A stretch of DNA of 64,000 nucleotides from Margaritispora aquatica (lineage: Eukaryota > Ascomycota > Leotiomycetes > Helotiales > Discinellaceae): contig VJWN01000022.1 in the NCBI GenBank assembly GCA_007644065.1, positions 434,001 to 498,000 on the forward strand. The letters run 5' to 3'. Below the pieces are notes generated by a model. That model searched no databases, had not been told where the DNA came from, and saw nothing but the letters and a program-made list of their open reading frames with translations. Both the position numbers and the translations under genes were made by a program. Below, in pieces: positions 36,119-52,514 of this stretch (the stretch's first letter is position 1; each line of letters opens with the position of its first letter).

Positions 36119-37559
36119 TTTGAGGGTAGCTTGGGAGGTTGGTTGATTGGGCGGTTGGAGTTGATGGGGATTAGTGACTTGAAGTGTGGTGCTGGTATGG
36201 TGGAGAAGGAGCCGAGAAGGTGTGAATGTGAGATGTGATAAGACAAGGTGAAGTGAAATGAATCTGCGAATGATGGCTTATGATATCTCTGCTTTCGTGC
36301 TCTTCAAAATCAACTCTAGACCGCAGGAAATGGCAGAGATATATACCTCTCCCATCAAGAGCCATTCAACTAACACGACTCACTTTCACTCTTACCTCTC
36401 TTGCCCATCTCACCCATCCAGTCCTCTCCCATAAACTTGTTTTCAACTGGAACACCCGTTTGATGTCTTTGGAGCTTAAACCAGTGTCAACATATATATT
36501 TCTCCATCATTTCGCCAAAGCAGTACTCTTGTCTCATTTGCAATCGGCACTCCGTCGTCGATTCATCTAAGCGATCAAGATGCTGCAAAGGCCGTGGTGC
36601 AATCAATCCGGCATTGGGGTACGACCTTGTCAGCGAGATTGTGTGATTGCGACTCAATCGGGCGAGAACGGTCCTTTTTGCGATTCTTTGCGTCGCTCTT
36701 CTAGGGGGGATCGTCGATGAGGTCGCGTGTCGTTGATGTGGTGTTTGCTTTGGGGAGTTGGCTGGGTTAAGCGAGGAATGCGGCTACACTGGTTTCTGGA
36801 CTTGATCGCCATGACGGCAATGGAGCTTTGACCTGAGATAAGACTTTGAGATGTGGATAGAGATGAGAAACCTGAACTGAGATGAGATGAGCGGAGCGGA
36901 GCTGGATGGGAAGAAATTAAGAGGGTGTGTGCTCCGTTGAGCCAGCTAGAAGAGACAGCTTCTAGATATGAATCAAGATTTATTTGCTGACTTTGGAGTT
37001 GGTAGGTTGATGTCTGTAATGAAGGCTGAAAGCGGCTTTGGTGCATAATAGTGACTGTAATTGTGAGTACGAGAACTGATGTACACAAAACCAGAAGATC
37101 GCTTCCTAGACCGAGGTTGCTGTGTGTTCGCTTCGATGCTTGGATGTGAGTTATGACGAGAGCTTTGCTTAATCACCATATGCCAGATCCGGAGGAAAGT
37201 TGAAAGCTCGAGCATACTTCCTGCTGAAACATGCAAGTATTGGAATACATTTATTGCGATATCAATATAGCCAGCCAGCAATGTCTTCACCCCGCACAGC
37301 ACTCACTATGTGTTCTCAAGTGTGTAAGATTGAGCATCCTATAATGAAAAATGCAAGTTGTCAAGTTTAGAGCAAATTCAAGGTCTGAGAACTGTAGTTG
37401 GAGAGAAAGGTATGAATTTGCTTCTTTCTATGCTTTTGAATGCTGTTCTTCGCGTCCAATATGCCATCTAACTATTGTAGTGTCATGCATAGCACCTCAA
37501 TTCCAGAGAAAATACCAAAAGCAGACAATAACACCGGAGACAATCCTCCTAACCTTAAC
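36119..37559. other. Intergenic 1.4 kb, no gene seen
   Basis: Upstream of the putative GPI-anchored protein and downstream of LeuRS. A TATATAT stretch near 36340-36346 (minus strand orientation) lies about 220 bases upstream of the start at 36118. The open frame 36654-37088 has no recognisable content. Confidence 0.4.
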
Positions 37560-40500
37560 CTAAACCTCAACGTTCTCAAACATAAAAGTTGGCATCCCAG
37601 GAACCGCTGACTCGGCCTGAGGTGCCAAGCCTTCAACCTTCCTCTCTCCCTCGACGACCACACCACTCTTGCCTCCCTCATCCACTCGCACAATCTCAAT
37701 AACCGTGAGACCAGCAGCTTTCTTCAAGCCCGGAGTCATTTTCACCAAGGTAGAAACTTCATCGAAAGCAAGCTTGCGGTCAAATACTAGATCAGGCTTC
37801 TCACCAGACATCAGTCTTGTCTTGAGACCTTGCACGAATGGCATGGCCTTCTTCATCTCACCCATCTTTGCGATCTTGCCTTTAAGCTCCTTATCGTTGA
37901 TAGAGTTGGTCTTTGGGTCCCAGTCTTCGCGCATGAGATCAATGTACTTCTCCTGCCAAGTGGGGAATTTGGCTGCTGCGAAGATCGTCAACTTCTTAGG
38001 CTTCTTGAGGTCATATCCAATATCCTTGCCCTTCGCCTTCTTCTTCTGCGCCATAGCCTCAGCAGAAGTGATATTTGATGCTGTGAGACGAATGTATTCT
38101 CTTGCAGCAGTCAAAGCTGGGATTGGTGCTGGTACAACGGGGTACAGCTCGTTTTGGATGGTTGAAGGCTTGTTGAGGACTTCGAGCCAGATATATTCGG
38201 ACCAATGGGGAGCGATGACTGTGAGGAGAAGAGCCTGGAGTTCGATGTACTGGAAGACGAGATCCTTGTGCATCTTCATGCCTGCTGTGGCACTGGCTTC
38301 TCGGTAGAAATCTCGAGCCGATGTGAAATCATATAACGCAGACCGAAGTGCGAGCTTGTAGTTGGTCGCTGCATAGTGTTCCTTTGCCTCGCAAACAATT
38401 GAATTCATCTCGTTCTCAAAAAGAGCATCGAGGTAGTCATTCTTCTCCCCGGAACGAAGATTGGCTTCATCCTTTACCTGCTCTTCACACCATTCTCGGA
38501 GATTAAAGAGACGGAGAATGTTGGTATCAGCAACATCCTCTTCGAAGTTAGCATCTGCTACTCCATCACCTGCATCAGCAAGAGCAATTCGGCTAGCATC
38601 AGCACCATACTTTTTGACCATATCATCGAGAGTCAAGAAGTTTCCAGTAGACTTTGCCATCTTCTCACCATTCAAGAGCAAGTGACCATTGGCACGGACT
38701 GACTTTGGCCAGTATTCTGGTGGGAAGATTGCAAGATGGATGTAAAGGAAGAAGGTCAGATGGTTGGGAATGAGATCCTTGCCAGAAACTCTCATATCCA
38801 GAGGATACCAGTACTCGAATTCTCTTCGCATGGAGGCAAGTGCACTTTCGGGGATCTTGCTGCTGAGCACATCATCTGAAAGCTCGCGTCTGGCAAAGAC
38901 GTAATCCCAGACTTCATCAGTCATCTGATCTGCCTTGACACCAGCGAGACCAGTAGTCTTTCCGAAAATGTCGCCATGGAGGTAATGTGCGATTGTGTAG
39001 TAGGCCATATAGATGGTACTATCACTCAAACTTTCAACCAAGAATTGAGGATCCCATGGAAGCTTCGATCCAAGACCATATGTACGAGCGCAAGCCCACT
39101 GGTTGAGCCAATTGAGGACTCCCTCATATCCATTCTTGGTTTCTTGAGTAAAGGTGTTGAGACCATTTCCATCGGTATTATCCACATACTTCAAGGCAAC
39201 CTGCTTCCAGGACTCCTCTCCATAATCAAGATACCATTGGTCCATTAATGCTACACAGCAGTCATCTCCAGATCTGCTGACAACTTTTCGCTCTGGTTCT
39301 GAGTATGCAAATCCTTCTCCAGCATCGATGAGCTGTTGTCGAACCTTGGCCTTTGCAACTTCGACTTTTTCGCCCTTGAACTCCCCAATATTCATGGTTC
39401 CTTGGTAGAAGCCCTCTTTATAAGCAAGTTCTTTTGCTTCCTCAAGCTGCTTCGTATCCTTTGGCGACATGATCTTAAGCTGTTTGACCAAGAAAGGAGC
39501 AGTCAAGTCACCATATGCTGGGGTTGTAATGACAGAAACAATCTCCAAATCTACCCACTCTTTCTTGATACCATAGTATTCCGCCTTCTTGGCAAGATCT
39601 GTGACCGTTGCAAAATCATCAGGGCTATCTGAGGGCACTGATGTCACCACACCGGTACCTTTTGTAGGAAGAACTGACTCCATGGGTAAGATGCGTACCT
39701 CCTTGTGAACGGAGAGAGGCGCATTAACTAAAGTTCCAACACAGGCAGCTCCAACAATCTCTGCAACTTTTTCGAAAACGCCATTTTTGGGGAAAATGCC
39801 TTGATATGCCATATTCCTCGCTGCCCGATCTGTGATGATGTAGAACTCCTTTTCTGAAACCTTGAAAACTCCATATGTGATTTTAGGCCCAACAAAACAG
39901 CAAGTCTGTCCATACATTGTCTCAGGACGAAGTGTAGCAGGGACAAAAAATACGTCAGCACCTTCTGGCACCTTGCCTTTGATGACCTTCTCAGCTTCTG
40001 GTGCCCATTCCTTAACCTTGAGCTTCAAAGCAGTATATTCCTGTGGTCCCACAGCTTCTCCTTCACTTCTATCGTGATCCATACAAGGCTGTCCATCTTT
40101 AGGCGAGTAGATAGTATACCGCTTTCCAAACTTAATCTTTTTCAAATCCTTAAGACGATTCATCTGCCATCTGACAAATGCATCGTAGTATGGATTTGCG
40201 TCGGTAGTAACAAACGATCTTCTCCAGTCGATTCTTGCTCCAAAGTTTGTGAGATGCTCTTCACACAACGGTGGGAAATACTCCAACCAATGCTGCGGAT
40301 CTGCGAACAGATGGATGTCCTCCATTGGAATGCCGATTGCGCGCATGATTTGGAACTGGTATTTCATCTTCACCACCTTCGATGCTGCCTTGCCCTTCTT
40401 AGCTGTAAATTTCGTGACATCTTCGTGATGTGTTGGCGCAACAGCAACTTTGGACAAGTCCTCGACAATATCCTCGTCCTTGTAGCCCTCGAAGTTCGAC

Positions 40501-40953
40501 CCAAAAAGCTTCACCTCGTTGATGAGCTTGTCTGCACATGCCTTGATTGGCATACCCGTGCAATGAAAACCCATGGGGAACAAAGCTCTTTTACCCTCCA
40601 TTCTTGCCCAACCAGCCGTGAACTCAACCTTACTCATAGTAAAAGAGTGTCCAGCATGGAGAGTACCATTCATGTATGGGTATGCCATAGTTCCAAAGAA
40701 CTTGGGCTCCTGCTTTCGAAGGTCCGCCGCAGATATCGAGTGGAGGGGAACATCTTGGATAGATGGCGCATCTGGCTGAAAGACTCTATCTTCTTGCCAC
40801 TTCTTTTGGTATTTCTTCTCGACGGCGATGAGGGTGTCTCGTTTCTCTGTCTGCAACAGAGCGTTAGCGGAGTATTGAAGCAATATTGGAGCTACCTACG
40901 CCTTTCAATTCTTTAGTTTTGGAAGCAGCGGCGACCACTTCTGGAGGTGCCAT
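37560..40953 (-). CDS. CDC60: Cytosolic leucyl-tRNA synthetase
   Basis: Exon 2 (37560-40850) is open for 1096 codons, starting TEKRDTLIAVEKKYQKKWQ. It charges tRNA-Leu with leucine in the cytosol. The class I signatures are the HIGH-type motif in AYPYMNGTLHAGHSF and the KMSKS-type motif GEKMAKSTGNF (about 38641-38672); an editing (CP1) domain lies between. Length matches eukaryotic cytosolic LeuRS (about 1,100). The first exon is disturbed: the ATG at 40951-40953 opens MAPPEVVAAASKLKN and then a stop. The next frame reads TKELKG straight into the GTAGGT donor at 40900, exactly what the family has before TEKRD. One missing A in the AAA run near 40921 explains it. A weak internal donor (GTGGTC, after MAPPE) could bypass the problem and give 1,101 aa. 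Confidence 0.93.
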
Positions 40954-41185
40954 AATTGCGGTTGGCTTTGAGAGTGAAGGTATTCCCAAAATGTCCAAAT
41001 TATTTACCTACCCCTCCTAAGCCAATATCACTCCGAGTCACCCACTTCGCGTCAAAATTTAGAGTTAGTGGGGTGTACTGTATGGATGCCTTGGATCTTA
41101 GGAACAAAGATCTGCTTTCGACGGCCGACCAGTCCGAAATATCAACACCATAAGGCAGGGCAGATAATCAGGTACATCAACCAGT

Positions 41186-41700
41186 ATGTTCTCAACACTG
41201 GTGCGGCGCTCTGCCCAGGGGCCGGATCCGATACCATACATCTATACAAATCAGTACAAAGCAAAGCGATCATGGCCACCTGATTTCTCGAAGCTCAATG
41301 CTAAATACCAGTTTCGACTTGAGCGGAAATACAAGAGGAGGGCGAAGCTAAAGTGGGCGAGGCCTGTGTGGACGAAGGGTGTGAAGATTGCACAAATGAG
41401 CACCATTGCAGGTGGGTAGACCACTTTGCTTGGTTTAGGAGAGATGCTAACACTGGGTAGCTGTGTTAGTCTATTCAGTCTTGTTCTTGGATTGGAATAA
41501 TGCATCACAAGGAGCTCAGCCACGGAAACAGCCATTCCAAGGAGTAAGCAATGGACGAATTTGGTATTTGAAATCATACTGATAGATGTTAGATCCGTTC
41601 CTGGTTCTTTGGCCTCACCGGATCGATATGGACCCAAAATGAAGTGCAGAAGAAGCCAGTTACTGATGATGCATCACCTCTCGCCAACCCCTCGAAATAA
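41186..41700 (+). CDS. Small putative mitochondrial membrane protein
   Basis: Exons 41186-41411, 41461-41543 and 41593-41700 give 138 aa. Introns of 49 nt each have GTGGGT and GTAAGC donors; the alternative acceptor four bases upstream for the last exon gives a shorter, less sensible end. The N-terminus (MFSTLVRRSAQGPDPIPYI) is positively charged, as in mitochondrial targeting. A conserved-looking basic region, SKLNAKYQFRLERKYKRRAK followed by LKWARPVWTKGVK, precedes one membrane-spanning stretch (AVLVYSVLFLDW). The C-terminal part (FQGIRSWFFGLTGSIW) is aromatic. I recall similar fungal proteins of unknown function but no gene name. It lies in a divergent pair with LeuRS, 232 bases apart. Confidence 0.75.
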
Positions 41701-42074
41701 TTTCACGATACTTGTATTACTACGTTTTACCCATCAGGACAAGGGAAGCATCAAAATGGAGTTTTCTGGGTTCGGATACCACTTGTTTGTGTATATTGGA
41801 CGGCGCCTCACGTATGAGTGTATCAAATATTGCTCTTTCCCAAACATATCTGCCTCTGGTGTACGTGTCTGACTTTGTATCTGACTTTGAATCTCGTCAA
41901 GTCCGTGCCTCGAATCCGCAGAGCTGCTGAGCTTGAGGATATATATCAAGCAATATGGAGGGATTCGCTCCTCCTATGACAATGCACCATGGCTTGGAGC
42001 AAGCCAGCATGCCATTCATTTCTGAATAGCAAGTGCGCTTCAAATCAGTAATAGCATCAAAAATAACTATTCTT

Positions 42075-42698
42075 TCACCTTCCTGGCCAACCAAAATTCC
42101 CACCCATCCCACTCGTAATGCCACCTAGACCGCCACCGCCTCTACTTTCATTAACCGGCCTCTTCGCAACTCTTCCCTGACTTTTGACTCCCTCAACCAC
42201 CCTTTCCAACTGTGTCTCGACAACCACACCTCCCACTATCATCTCAGCAAGTGTTGAATGCAGTGTCTCAAAGTTAAAGATCAAGTCCAGTTCGCACACA
42301 TTCTCAAACAGCCTATCCAGAGCTTCCACATAGACTTGTATCAAATCTATCAGCGCTAGTGGTGACTCGGTCGAGGTAGATATGATAATGAAGTAGAGAG
42401 TAGCATAGTGTCGGTATGTGACTAGTGAAGGCACATCGTTATGTGGTTCGGACGAGGAGTGGGAGGTTGATTGTGAGGCGAGAAGAGGTGGTAAAGGAAG
42501 GAAGTTACAGGATCCTGACGGTCTATGGGAGACAAGTGTAAAGATTTCCGATATAAGTCTCTGTTGGACGGATGTTTCCTGTGCTGGTTAGCCATCTTGT
42601 CTACAAGGCGGGGCAGGATGAATGAGCACTAGCTGAGTGTAGAACTTTGTAAGGCGAGGTTGGCCTGCATTGTTGAAGACAAGTACTGCGTTGATCAT
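42075..42698 (-). CDS. APS3: AP-3 adaptor complex sigma subunit
   Basis: Exons 42630-42698 and 42075-42578 give 190 aa; the 51-nt intron (GTGCTC, acceptor GCACAG) joins FYTQL to ETSVQQRLISEI. Sigma subunits are the small chains of clathrin-adaptor complexes; AP-3 moves cargo from the Golgi to the vacuole. The start MINAVLVFNNAGQPRLTKFY, the block RHYATLYFIIISTSTESPLA, and ENVCELDLIFNFETLHSTLA are typical of sigma-3 across eukaryotes. VGGVVVETQLERVV separates it from sigma-1 and sigma-2. A short Ser/His-rich insertion (SQSTSHSSSEPH) and a Gly-rich tail (GGGGLGGITSGMGG) are fungal features. The 3' end converges with the small mitochondrial gene. Confidence 0.93.
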
Positions 42699-43089
42699 TG
42701 CTGCGTCTCAGTGTGGAGTCACGGAGTTCTGTGTGCGTTCTTAAAAATGTTTGCTGTTGTTATTGCAAGAAGAGAGACACAGTTGAGGAGGAAGCTCGAG
42801 GGAAGGCTTAAGAGAAGGCTGAAAGAGAGGATACTTGAAATCATGCACTTTAGCTGGATGGCACATCATCGGGCAAATCAGCGACAGGGCTGTCGTAGGG
42901 AAGGAACAACCTAAGATCCGAATTGTGGGGTAAACAGCTTAAGCTCCAGGAACTGGTGGTCGTCGACATCGACATCCAGATCAACAGCTTCAAACCACCA
43001 ACATTACGTCTCTATTCACACTATTTTCAAGCTTCATCAATTCAAATCATCTCTTCTTCAATTACATCAACTCTTCTCAATCTGCCAAA
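42699..43089. other. Divergent promoter between APS3 and frataxin
   Basis: A 391-base spacer between two divergent housekeeping genes. No open frame here is convincing; it should hold both promoters. Pyrimidine-rich sequence precedes the frataxin start. Confidence 0.5.
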
Positions 43090-43868
43090 ATGACACGCAC
43101 TTCATTGAACAAGCTTGCAGTCCGAACAGCTCGCCAAACCATTCCTCGCATGACAATTCAGCGTACATCTCTCATCCGTCCATTCTCCTCGCAGACACTC
43201 AATTCACAAAGCAAGATCTCATGTCACAGCTTCCGAGCCAGTCAATTGTCCTCTAGAGCCTTCACAACAACAGGACCTCTTTCAAAAGGTCTGTCACCAG
43301 AGTCCGAGGAGCCCCCCGCCAAAGAGCCTACCACTGAGACAACCGAATATAATGTAGGTGGTGTGCCAGCAGACTTGAGCAATGAGGAATTCCATGAGCT
43401 GGCGGATCAATACTTGGATGTTTTGATTGATAAGCTGGAGCAATTGCAAGAAGAGTCGGAGGAGGTAGACTGTGAATATAGCGTTCGTCTCTCTCCCCTG
43501 CATTTTCACGTTACACAATGAGCAATTGGTATATTCTACACACAGTAGGAGAGGGAAATTCTTGAAAATCCTGCTAACAAGTTGCAACATAGGCCGGTGT
43601 GCTAACCTTAGCATTCCCACCTACTGGTACCTACGTTCTGAACAAGCAACCACCAAATAAGCAAATCTGGCTTTCATCACCGATCAGTGGACCCAAACGA
43701 TACGACTATGTCATCTCTTCGGAGGGTCAAGATGCGAAGGAGGGAACAGGAACAGGCGAATGGGTATATCTCCGGGACGGAAGCACGTTGACGGAGGTGT
43801 TGACCAAAGAACTCGGCATCGACTTGACAGCAGAGACATATGAACCAGTGTCTACCGTTAACGAATAA
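43090..43868 (+). CDS. YFH1: Frataxin, mitochondrial iron chaperone
   Basis: Exons 43090-43482 and 43593-43868 (110-nt intron, donor GTTCGT) give 222 aa. Frataxin acts in the mitochondrial matrix, delivering iron to or activating Fe-S cluster assembly. The first 80 residues are Arg/Ser-rich without acids (for example [20 protein letters not shown]), an import signal. The acidic helix [20 protein letters not shown] and following [17 protein letters not shown] match the family's iron-binding ridge and first strand. [16 protein letters not shown] contains the conserved Trp and the PxxGP-RYD region. The last helix ([11 protein letters not shown]) is intact. All expected features are present and the length is normal for a fungus. 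Confidence 0.96.
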
Positions 43869-44850
43869 GGTTCTAAACTCATGGATCGGGGTACTACTGA
43901 TTAAAGATCGCGATGGGATTTGCGAAGCTGCTCGCCTATAAGTGTATGATGATGTTCTGTACGAGAAACGATGAAAATCTCCTAAAATAATGGACAACGG
44001 AACATGGCGGTAGTTGCCAGGATTTCCCCTTTTTTCACTGGAATCTCTTAAGTCAATATTGTTTATGTATTCTGAATTTACTTCAAGGAGTACCGGCGTT
44101 GCTTTATCAAATCGTTGGCACACAGGTAGCTAAATTCCATCAAAATCTCGAAATCTCAAACACTCACACTTGTTGTATTAAATGCATTGATATTGAATCG
44201 TGCGTTTATGTACTCTAAAAATTGCCAGATCTGACTAATGTCTTGACAGAGCAGTTCCTGGATAAATATCTAGCACATCTGGCCGAAATCTCAGTATGTC
44301 TGGAGGTTCTGTCAAGACAGTACGACGATTGGTTCATGAGAGCTGAATCTATACAAATTAGGTAGAGAATGCGATTGTTTTTGTGACGCTTTTCTCTACG
44401 CGACGCCTTTTCAGCAAAGCATGGACACATTATGTACTTGCGAACTCTGCCTGATGCGCCAATTTTTTGACGAGTTGGGACGGAAAAAATTCTATATAGG
44501 CAAATGCGACAGATGGCCCAAAAGCACAGGTGGATCACACATGAATGTCTCACATAATATTAAAGTTGTGATGAAGATGGATTTCTCAATCTGAATGTCC
44601 TCATAATGACTTGCGCCAAAACTACCACATACATGTTCCAAGTAGCTGTTTTCCCTATACCATGCATTTTCATCATTGACATATAATCATTGCGTTATGC
44701 ATTTCCAGTACGCCACTTTCCCACTACAATATCCAATGTGATGCAACTATCCTTGATCGTATTGCGAAAACACCTCTCTGTCTCCATAAATTTATCTCAT
44801 CTTCTTCGATTATAGATGCTTGAACTCCCATCTCTTCTCGCGGATTGGAT
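43869..44850. other. Intergenic, no gene seen
   Basis: Spacer between the 3' ends of frataxin and the aquaglyceroporin. AT-rich, and the open frame 44215-44553 on the minus strand has no recognisable content. Confidence 0.45.
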
Positions 44851-46203
44851 TCAGACTCTCTCGTGCTTTACGGCGCGACCGGGGTGCATAAGACGCTTCA
44901 GTCCCATCCATGGGGTATTGATTGGACTTTCGCCTTTGATGCACATTAGCAACATATCCATGCGAGAATTAGAGCGTCGAAGACATACCAGTGAAGATGA
45001 AGACATCATACAAAAACCCACCAAACATGCAACCGAAGAATGGCGATACCATGGGCACCCAGAAGTAGTAATCACCAGCAGACCAAACACCATGTCCATA
45101 ACCGATCATATACGAAACCAATCTTGGACCGAAATCTCTGGCAAGATTGATGGCATAGCCAGTCTCCCATCCAAAACAAGCACCAATGCCAAAGATAACG
45201 AAGAACAGTCCTAGTGGAGTAAGATTGCCAGCTCCCAAATTACCGTTATCTTGCAACGAGTAGATGCAGAACATGAGGATGGTGGAAGCGATGAACTCAG
45301 AGAAGAATTGACCGGTCTTGGTCATAAATGGTTGGGGATATGTGCAGAAGATTCCGGCAGTCGAGTTGACTTCTCCGACTGTGCGGATGCCCGGACCCCC
45401 TTCGTATCTGTCGATTGCGGATTTGTAGTTGCCTTCCACTGGTCAGGGGGTTTGTGAAGAAAGGGGAGTGTGGAAACGAACCGTAGACAACTGCTGCTGC
45501 ACACATGGCGCCAAGGATTTGGGCGATCATGTAGATGGGGAATTTCTTCCATGGGAATTTACGGTACACGCTGGTGCAATGTTAGTATTGAATCTACTGG
45601 GTATGTAACTTGGTAAGCATACCAATTGGTGAAGGTAACGGCTGGGTTGATGTGAGCTCCAGAGATCTTTGAACTCGGTTAGCTGTGGATCCATGAAAAG
45701 GGGTGAGAGAGGAAACGAACTCCTGAAGCGTATACTCCCAACATGACACCAATACTACAGTGCTGTCAGATTCAAGTTGTTCCAAAGATCTCAACTGGAT
45801 AAGTGACATACCCCCAGCCCCAGTTGATGGACTGATATGATCCATTTGCTCCTCTAGAAAGCACGACTTGAGCGACGACCCTGCTCTATCGTTAATATCA
45901 ATATTGACAGGAAATTTTCAGGACTTACCCGTCACCAAAGAGAATCAAAATGAACACACCAAAGAACTCGGAAAGAGGTTCCCTGAGTCTGTGTCGTATT
46001 CTGCTCCATGCCAACTCAGGTTCTGCTTGAACGACATCTTGTTGGGGAATGTTGTGATCGATTCCAGGACCGTGTTCTGCGTATGGCTTTTCGTCTGATG
46101 CTGTCGAATATTTACCATTTCCGTGGTTAATTCCTTCCAGATGAGTAGCGTGCTCATCATGGGATACAGTAGGACTGCCCGGTGTGATTACTTTATCCGA
46201 CAT
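44851..46203 (-). CDS. Aquaglyceroporin (MIP family)
   Basis: Seven exons (45929-46203, 45812-45880, 45721-45754, 45623-45666, 45482-45570, 44989-45432, 44851-44933) give 345 aa; all introns are GT-AG and 48-56 nt. It passes glycerol and perhaps water through the plasma membrane. A polar N-terminus of about 70 residues leads to helix 1 (REPLSEFFGVFILILFGDG). The first pore motif is normal (SGAHINPAVTF). The second reads GYAINLARDFGPR, with NLA in place of NPA, as in some fungal glycerol channels; the Asp after the Arg also fits a glycerol facilitator. The C-terminus (TGESPINTPWMGLKR) follows the last, short exon. A TATA-like run near 46300 lies about 100 bases upstream of the start. Glycerol kinase is the divergent neighbour. 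Confidence 0.93.
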
Positions 46204-50413
<4,210 letters not shown>

Positions 50414-50694
50414 GTACGGTGGTAGGATTAAGCAACGCCAAATATAGTTGGTGAGCACTGTGGCAAGTTCTATACCATGATTAATTGGGAGTTAGGTCAG
50501 TTTGGGAGGTCTCTCGCGTTTTTATTTGAAATCTCTCCGCAGGTACTATTACTAGTCCGGCTTTGACGTGGACCAGATCTCAACATTGAATGAAATCAGT
50601 TGCAGGCCATATTGTCTCTCTTTAACGGTTTTATTCATTTGTGATGTTGCTCCATCCCCGACGAACATTTCTTGATGCAATAGTGTATCTTTCT

Positions 50695-51753
50695 TCAAGG
50701 CCCACCTAGCAACAAGCTGTCTTTGTTCATCACCATATCCGGCGTATCGTCGTAAGAACCATCTCCTTGCTTTTTTGCTCTCTTCAATGGTGAAATCTGC
50801 CTCTCAAATCCCCGTTGTTTTCTCTTCTTGCCAGACTGAACCACTTTGAATTTTGGACTGCGTTTTGGAGGTGAATTGGATGTCAATAAATTCTCGGTTT
50901 TAGACGGGCCAGAAATGCGGGGACTGTTGAAATAAGTCTTTTTATTGAACGTGTTACCGGTGGAAAAGAGATTCGTTGCAGCCGATTTGCGGGGACTAAA
51001 TATATTCTTATGCTTCCTCTCCTTGATCTTCTTGTCCTTGGGCTTCTTTTCCTTGCCCTTTGATGTAGAAGAGGCAGAAAAAGGGGTCTTTTCACCAAAA
51101 TTCAAATCTGGGAATCCAGAAAATGGACTACCGCTACCAGCGCCGCCCGCATCTACCTCCGGATACTGCTTTCCAGCATCAGAGTTGGAATTGTTGTTCG
51201 ACTCAGAAGCCGATCCACCAGCTGGTCTCAACTTCTGTGTCTCCATCTTGCGCTTCAAGCTAGTAAGGCGACTGCTAACATTTGATACATTTCCACCCCG
51301 GGGTTTCAACTCGATGCGCGGTGTAGGACTGGTATTGATGTCCGACTCGGGACGAGGCCACGGCGAAGGCGAGTTTGGGCTCTCTACTCGGTTGAACCTG
51401 AGCATTAACTTCTTTGGGCTCTTCTCAACGCAGCTTTGAGCGTGAGTCTTGAGATAGCGAAGTTGCGCGTTTGCGGTGTCTTTGGGTTGGCCTTGGAGCA
51501 GAAAGCGCATGTTGGTTATATCTGCGTGAGCTGCGCCTCGGACGTCGGTCACGTCTGTGAGGTTGATGTCATCTTCGGAGAATTGGATAGTGCGTGGTTT
51601 GGAGGGCAATTTGAAGACGAGCTCGAGCGTGGAAAGGAGGAAGTTGGTTTTGTTGCGGAAGATGATAACGTTTGGGAGATCCATAAGTGCCAGATCATCG
51701 TAGAGAGAAACGAGAATACTGTCCTTCCAGGTGAGATCAACTTTGGGCGCCAT
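50695..51753 (-). CDS. Basic Ser-rich protein of unknown function
   Basis: One exon, 352 aa, from the ATG at 51753 (MAPKVDLTWKDS); the open frame extends 5' but without an ATG there. Residues 1-105 seem folded (SILVSLYDDLALMDLPNVII, then LSTLELVFKLPSKPRTIQFS) and the rest is Ser/Lys/Pro-rich and disordered. Several basic clusters (KKPKDKKIKERKHKN, KKRKQRGFER, SPLKRAKK) look like nuclear localisation or nucleic-acid-binding segments. Repeated NLFSTG/NKKTYFNSPR/SPPKRSPK stretches contain SP sites for proline-directed kinases. I do not recognise the family. The gene converges with glycerol kinase, 281 bases from its 3' end. Confidence 0.7.
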   Translation of the reverse strand: MAPKVDLTWKDSILVSLYDDLALMDLPNVIIFRNKTNFLLSTLELVFKLPSKPRTIQFSEDDINLTDVTDVRGAAHADITNMRFLLQGQPKDTANAQLRYLKTHAQSCVEKSPKKLMLRFNRVESPNSPSPWPRPESDINTSPTPRIELKPRGGNVSNVSSRLTSLKRKMETQKLRPAGGSASESNNNSNSDAGKQYPEVDAGGAGSGSPFSGFPDLNFGEKTPFSASSTSKGKEKKPKDKKIKERKHKNIFSPRKSAATNLFSTGNTFNKKTYFNSPRISGPSKTENLLTSNSPPKRSPKFKVVQSGKKRKQRGFERQISPLKRAKKQGDGSYDDTPDMVMNKDSLLLGGP

Positions 51754-52514
51754 CTTGATGGAGTGGTAGCTGTTGGCAATGGTGCCTGGAAGTTGCTGAT
51801 TTTGTTTGTGGGTAAGCTTTGAAAACGAGATATTTGGAGGTTGATGAAAGTGAGCTGAAGATTTTAGCTTCACATGCGACTGTGATTTAATTGAAGATGA
51901 GCGATTGGAGACATCTGCAAAGTTTAGAGATTGAAGAATTATCTCGTCCTGATAAATCTTCGAGGTCGATTATTTCGTTTGCTTCGTCCTGAATTAGCCT
52001 GCACGCGTGTTATCCTATGTGACCGGCACAGATTCCGAACAGACGCGACTTTAGAGCTGTAAATTATCTTCACTGATCGCAGCCTTGTGGACAAAGCTGA
52101 AGTTCGGATGGATGCATTCCCAATTTAGTAGTTGAAAATGCAGCATTCAGCTGCACGTCACAAAATCGAGTGTTCTAAGGCGATGGGATTAAGACTTTAA
52201 CACATGCACATCAAATGATACACTTTTATTTTTTTTATTTCCACCCCTCTTTTTTCTGTACCGAGATCTATGATGTACATGTGAATTCTGGAACGTATAA
52301 GAGTTGAGAACTGATGGAATAATTGTTTGCTTATTTACATTTAAGTTTGATAGGGGTTCGCTTAGCCAATCCAGTGAGATGGAGACCCCATGCAGTCCTG
52401 CACCGTCCGGCATGACTCATGAAAGATTTACAGAGGAACTTCGCTTATTTTCCTCCAGCAAACATATATAACCCAACGCTAAAGACTCAAGGACTTGACC
52501 ACCTGGGTGTTATC
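51754..52514. other. Divergent intergenic region, no gene seen
   Basis: Between the divergent basic protein gene and the pyroglutamyl peptidase gene. The open frame beginning 52419 is out of frame with the peptidase and is not called. Confidence 0.45.

Noticed and set aside
51754..51873. Forty-codon 5' extension of the basic protein
   Set aside because: It starts with GTG, with no ATG before 51753.
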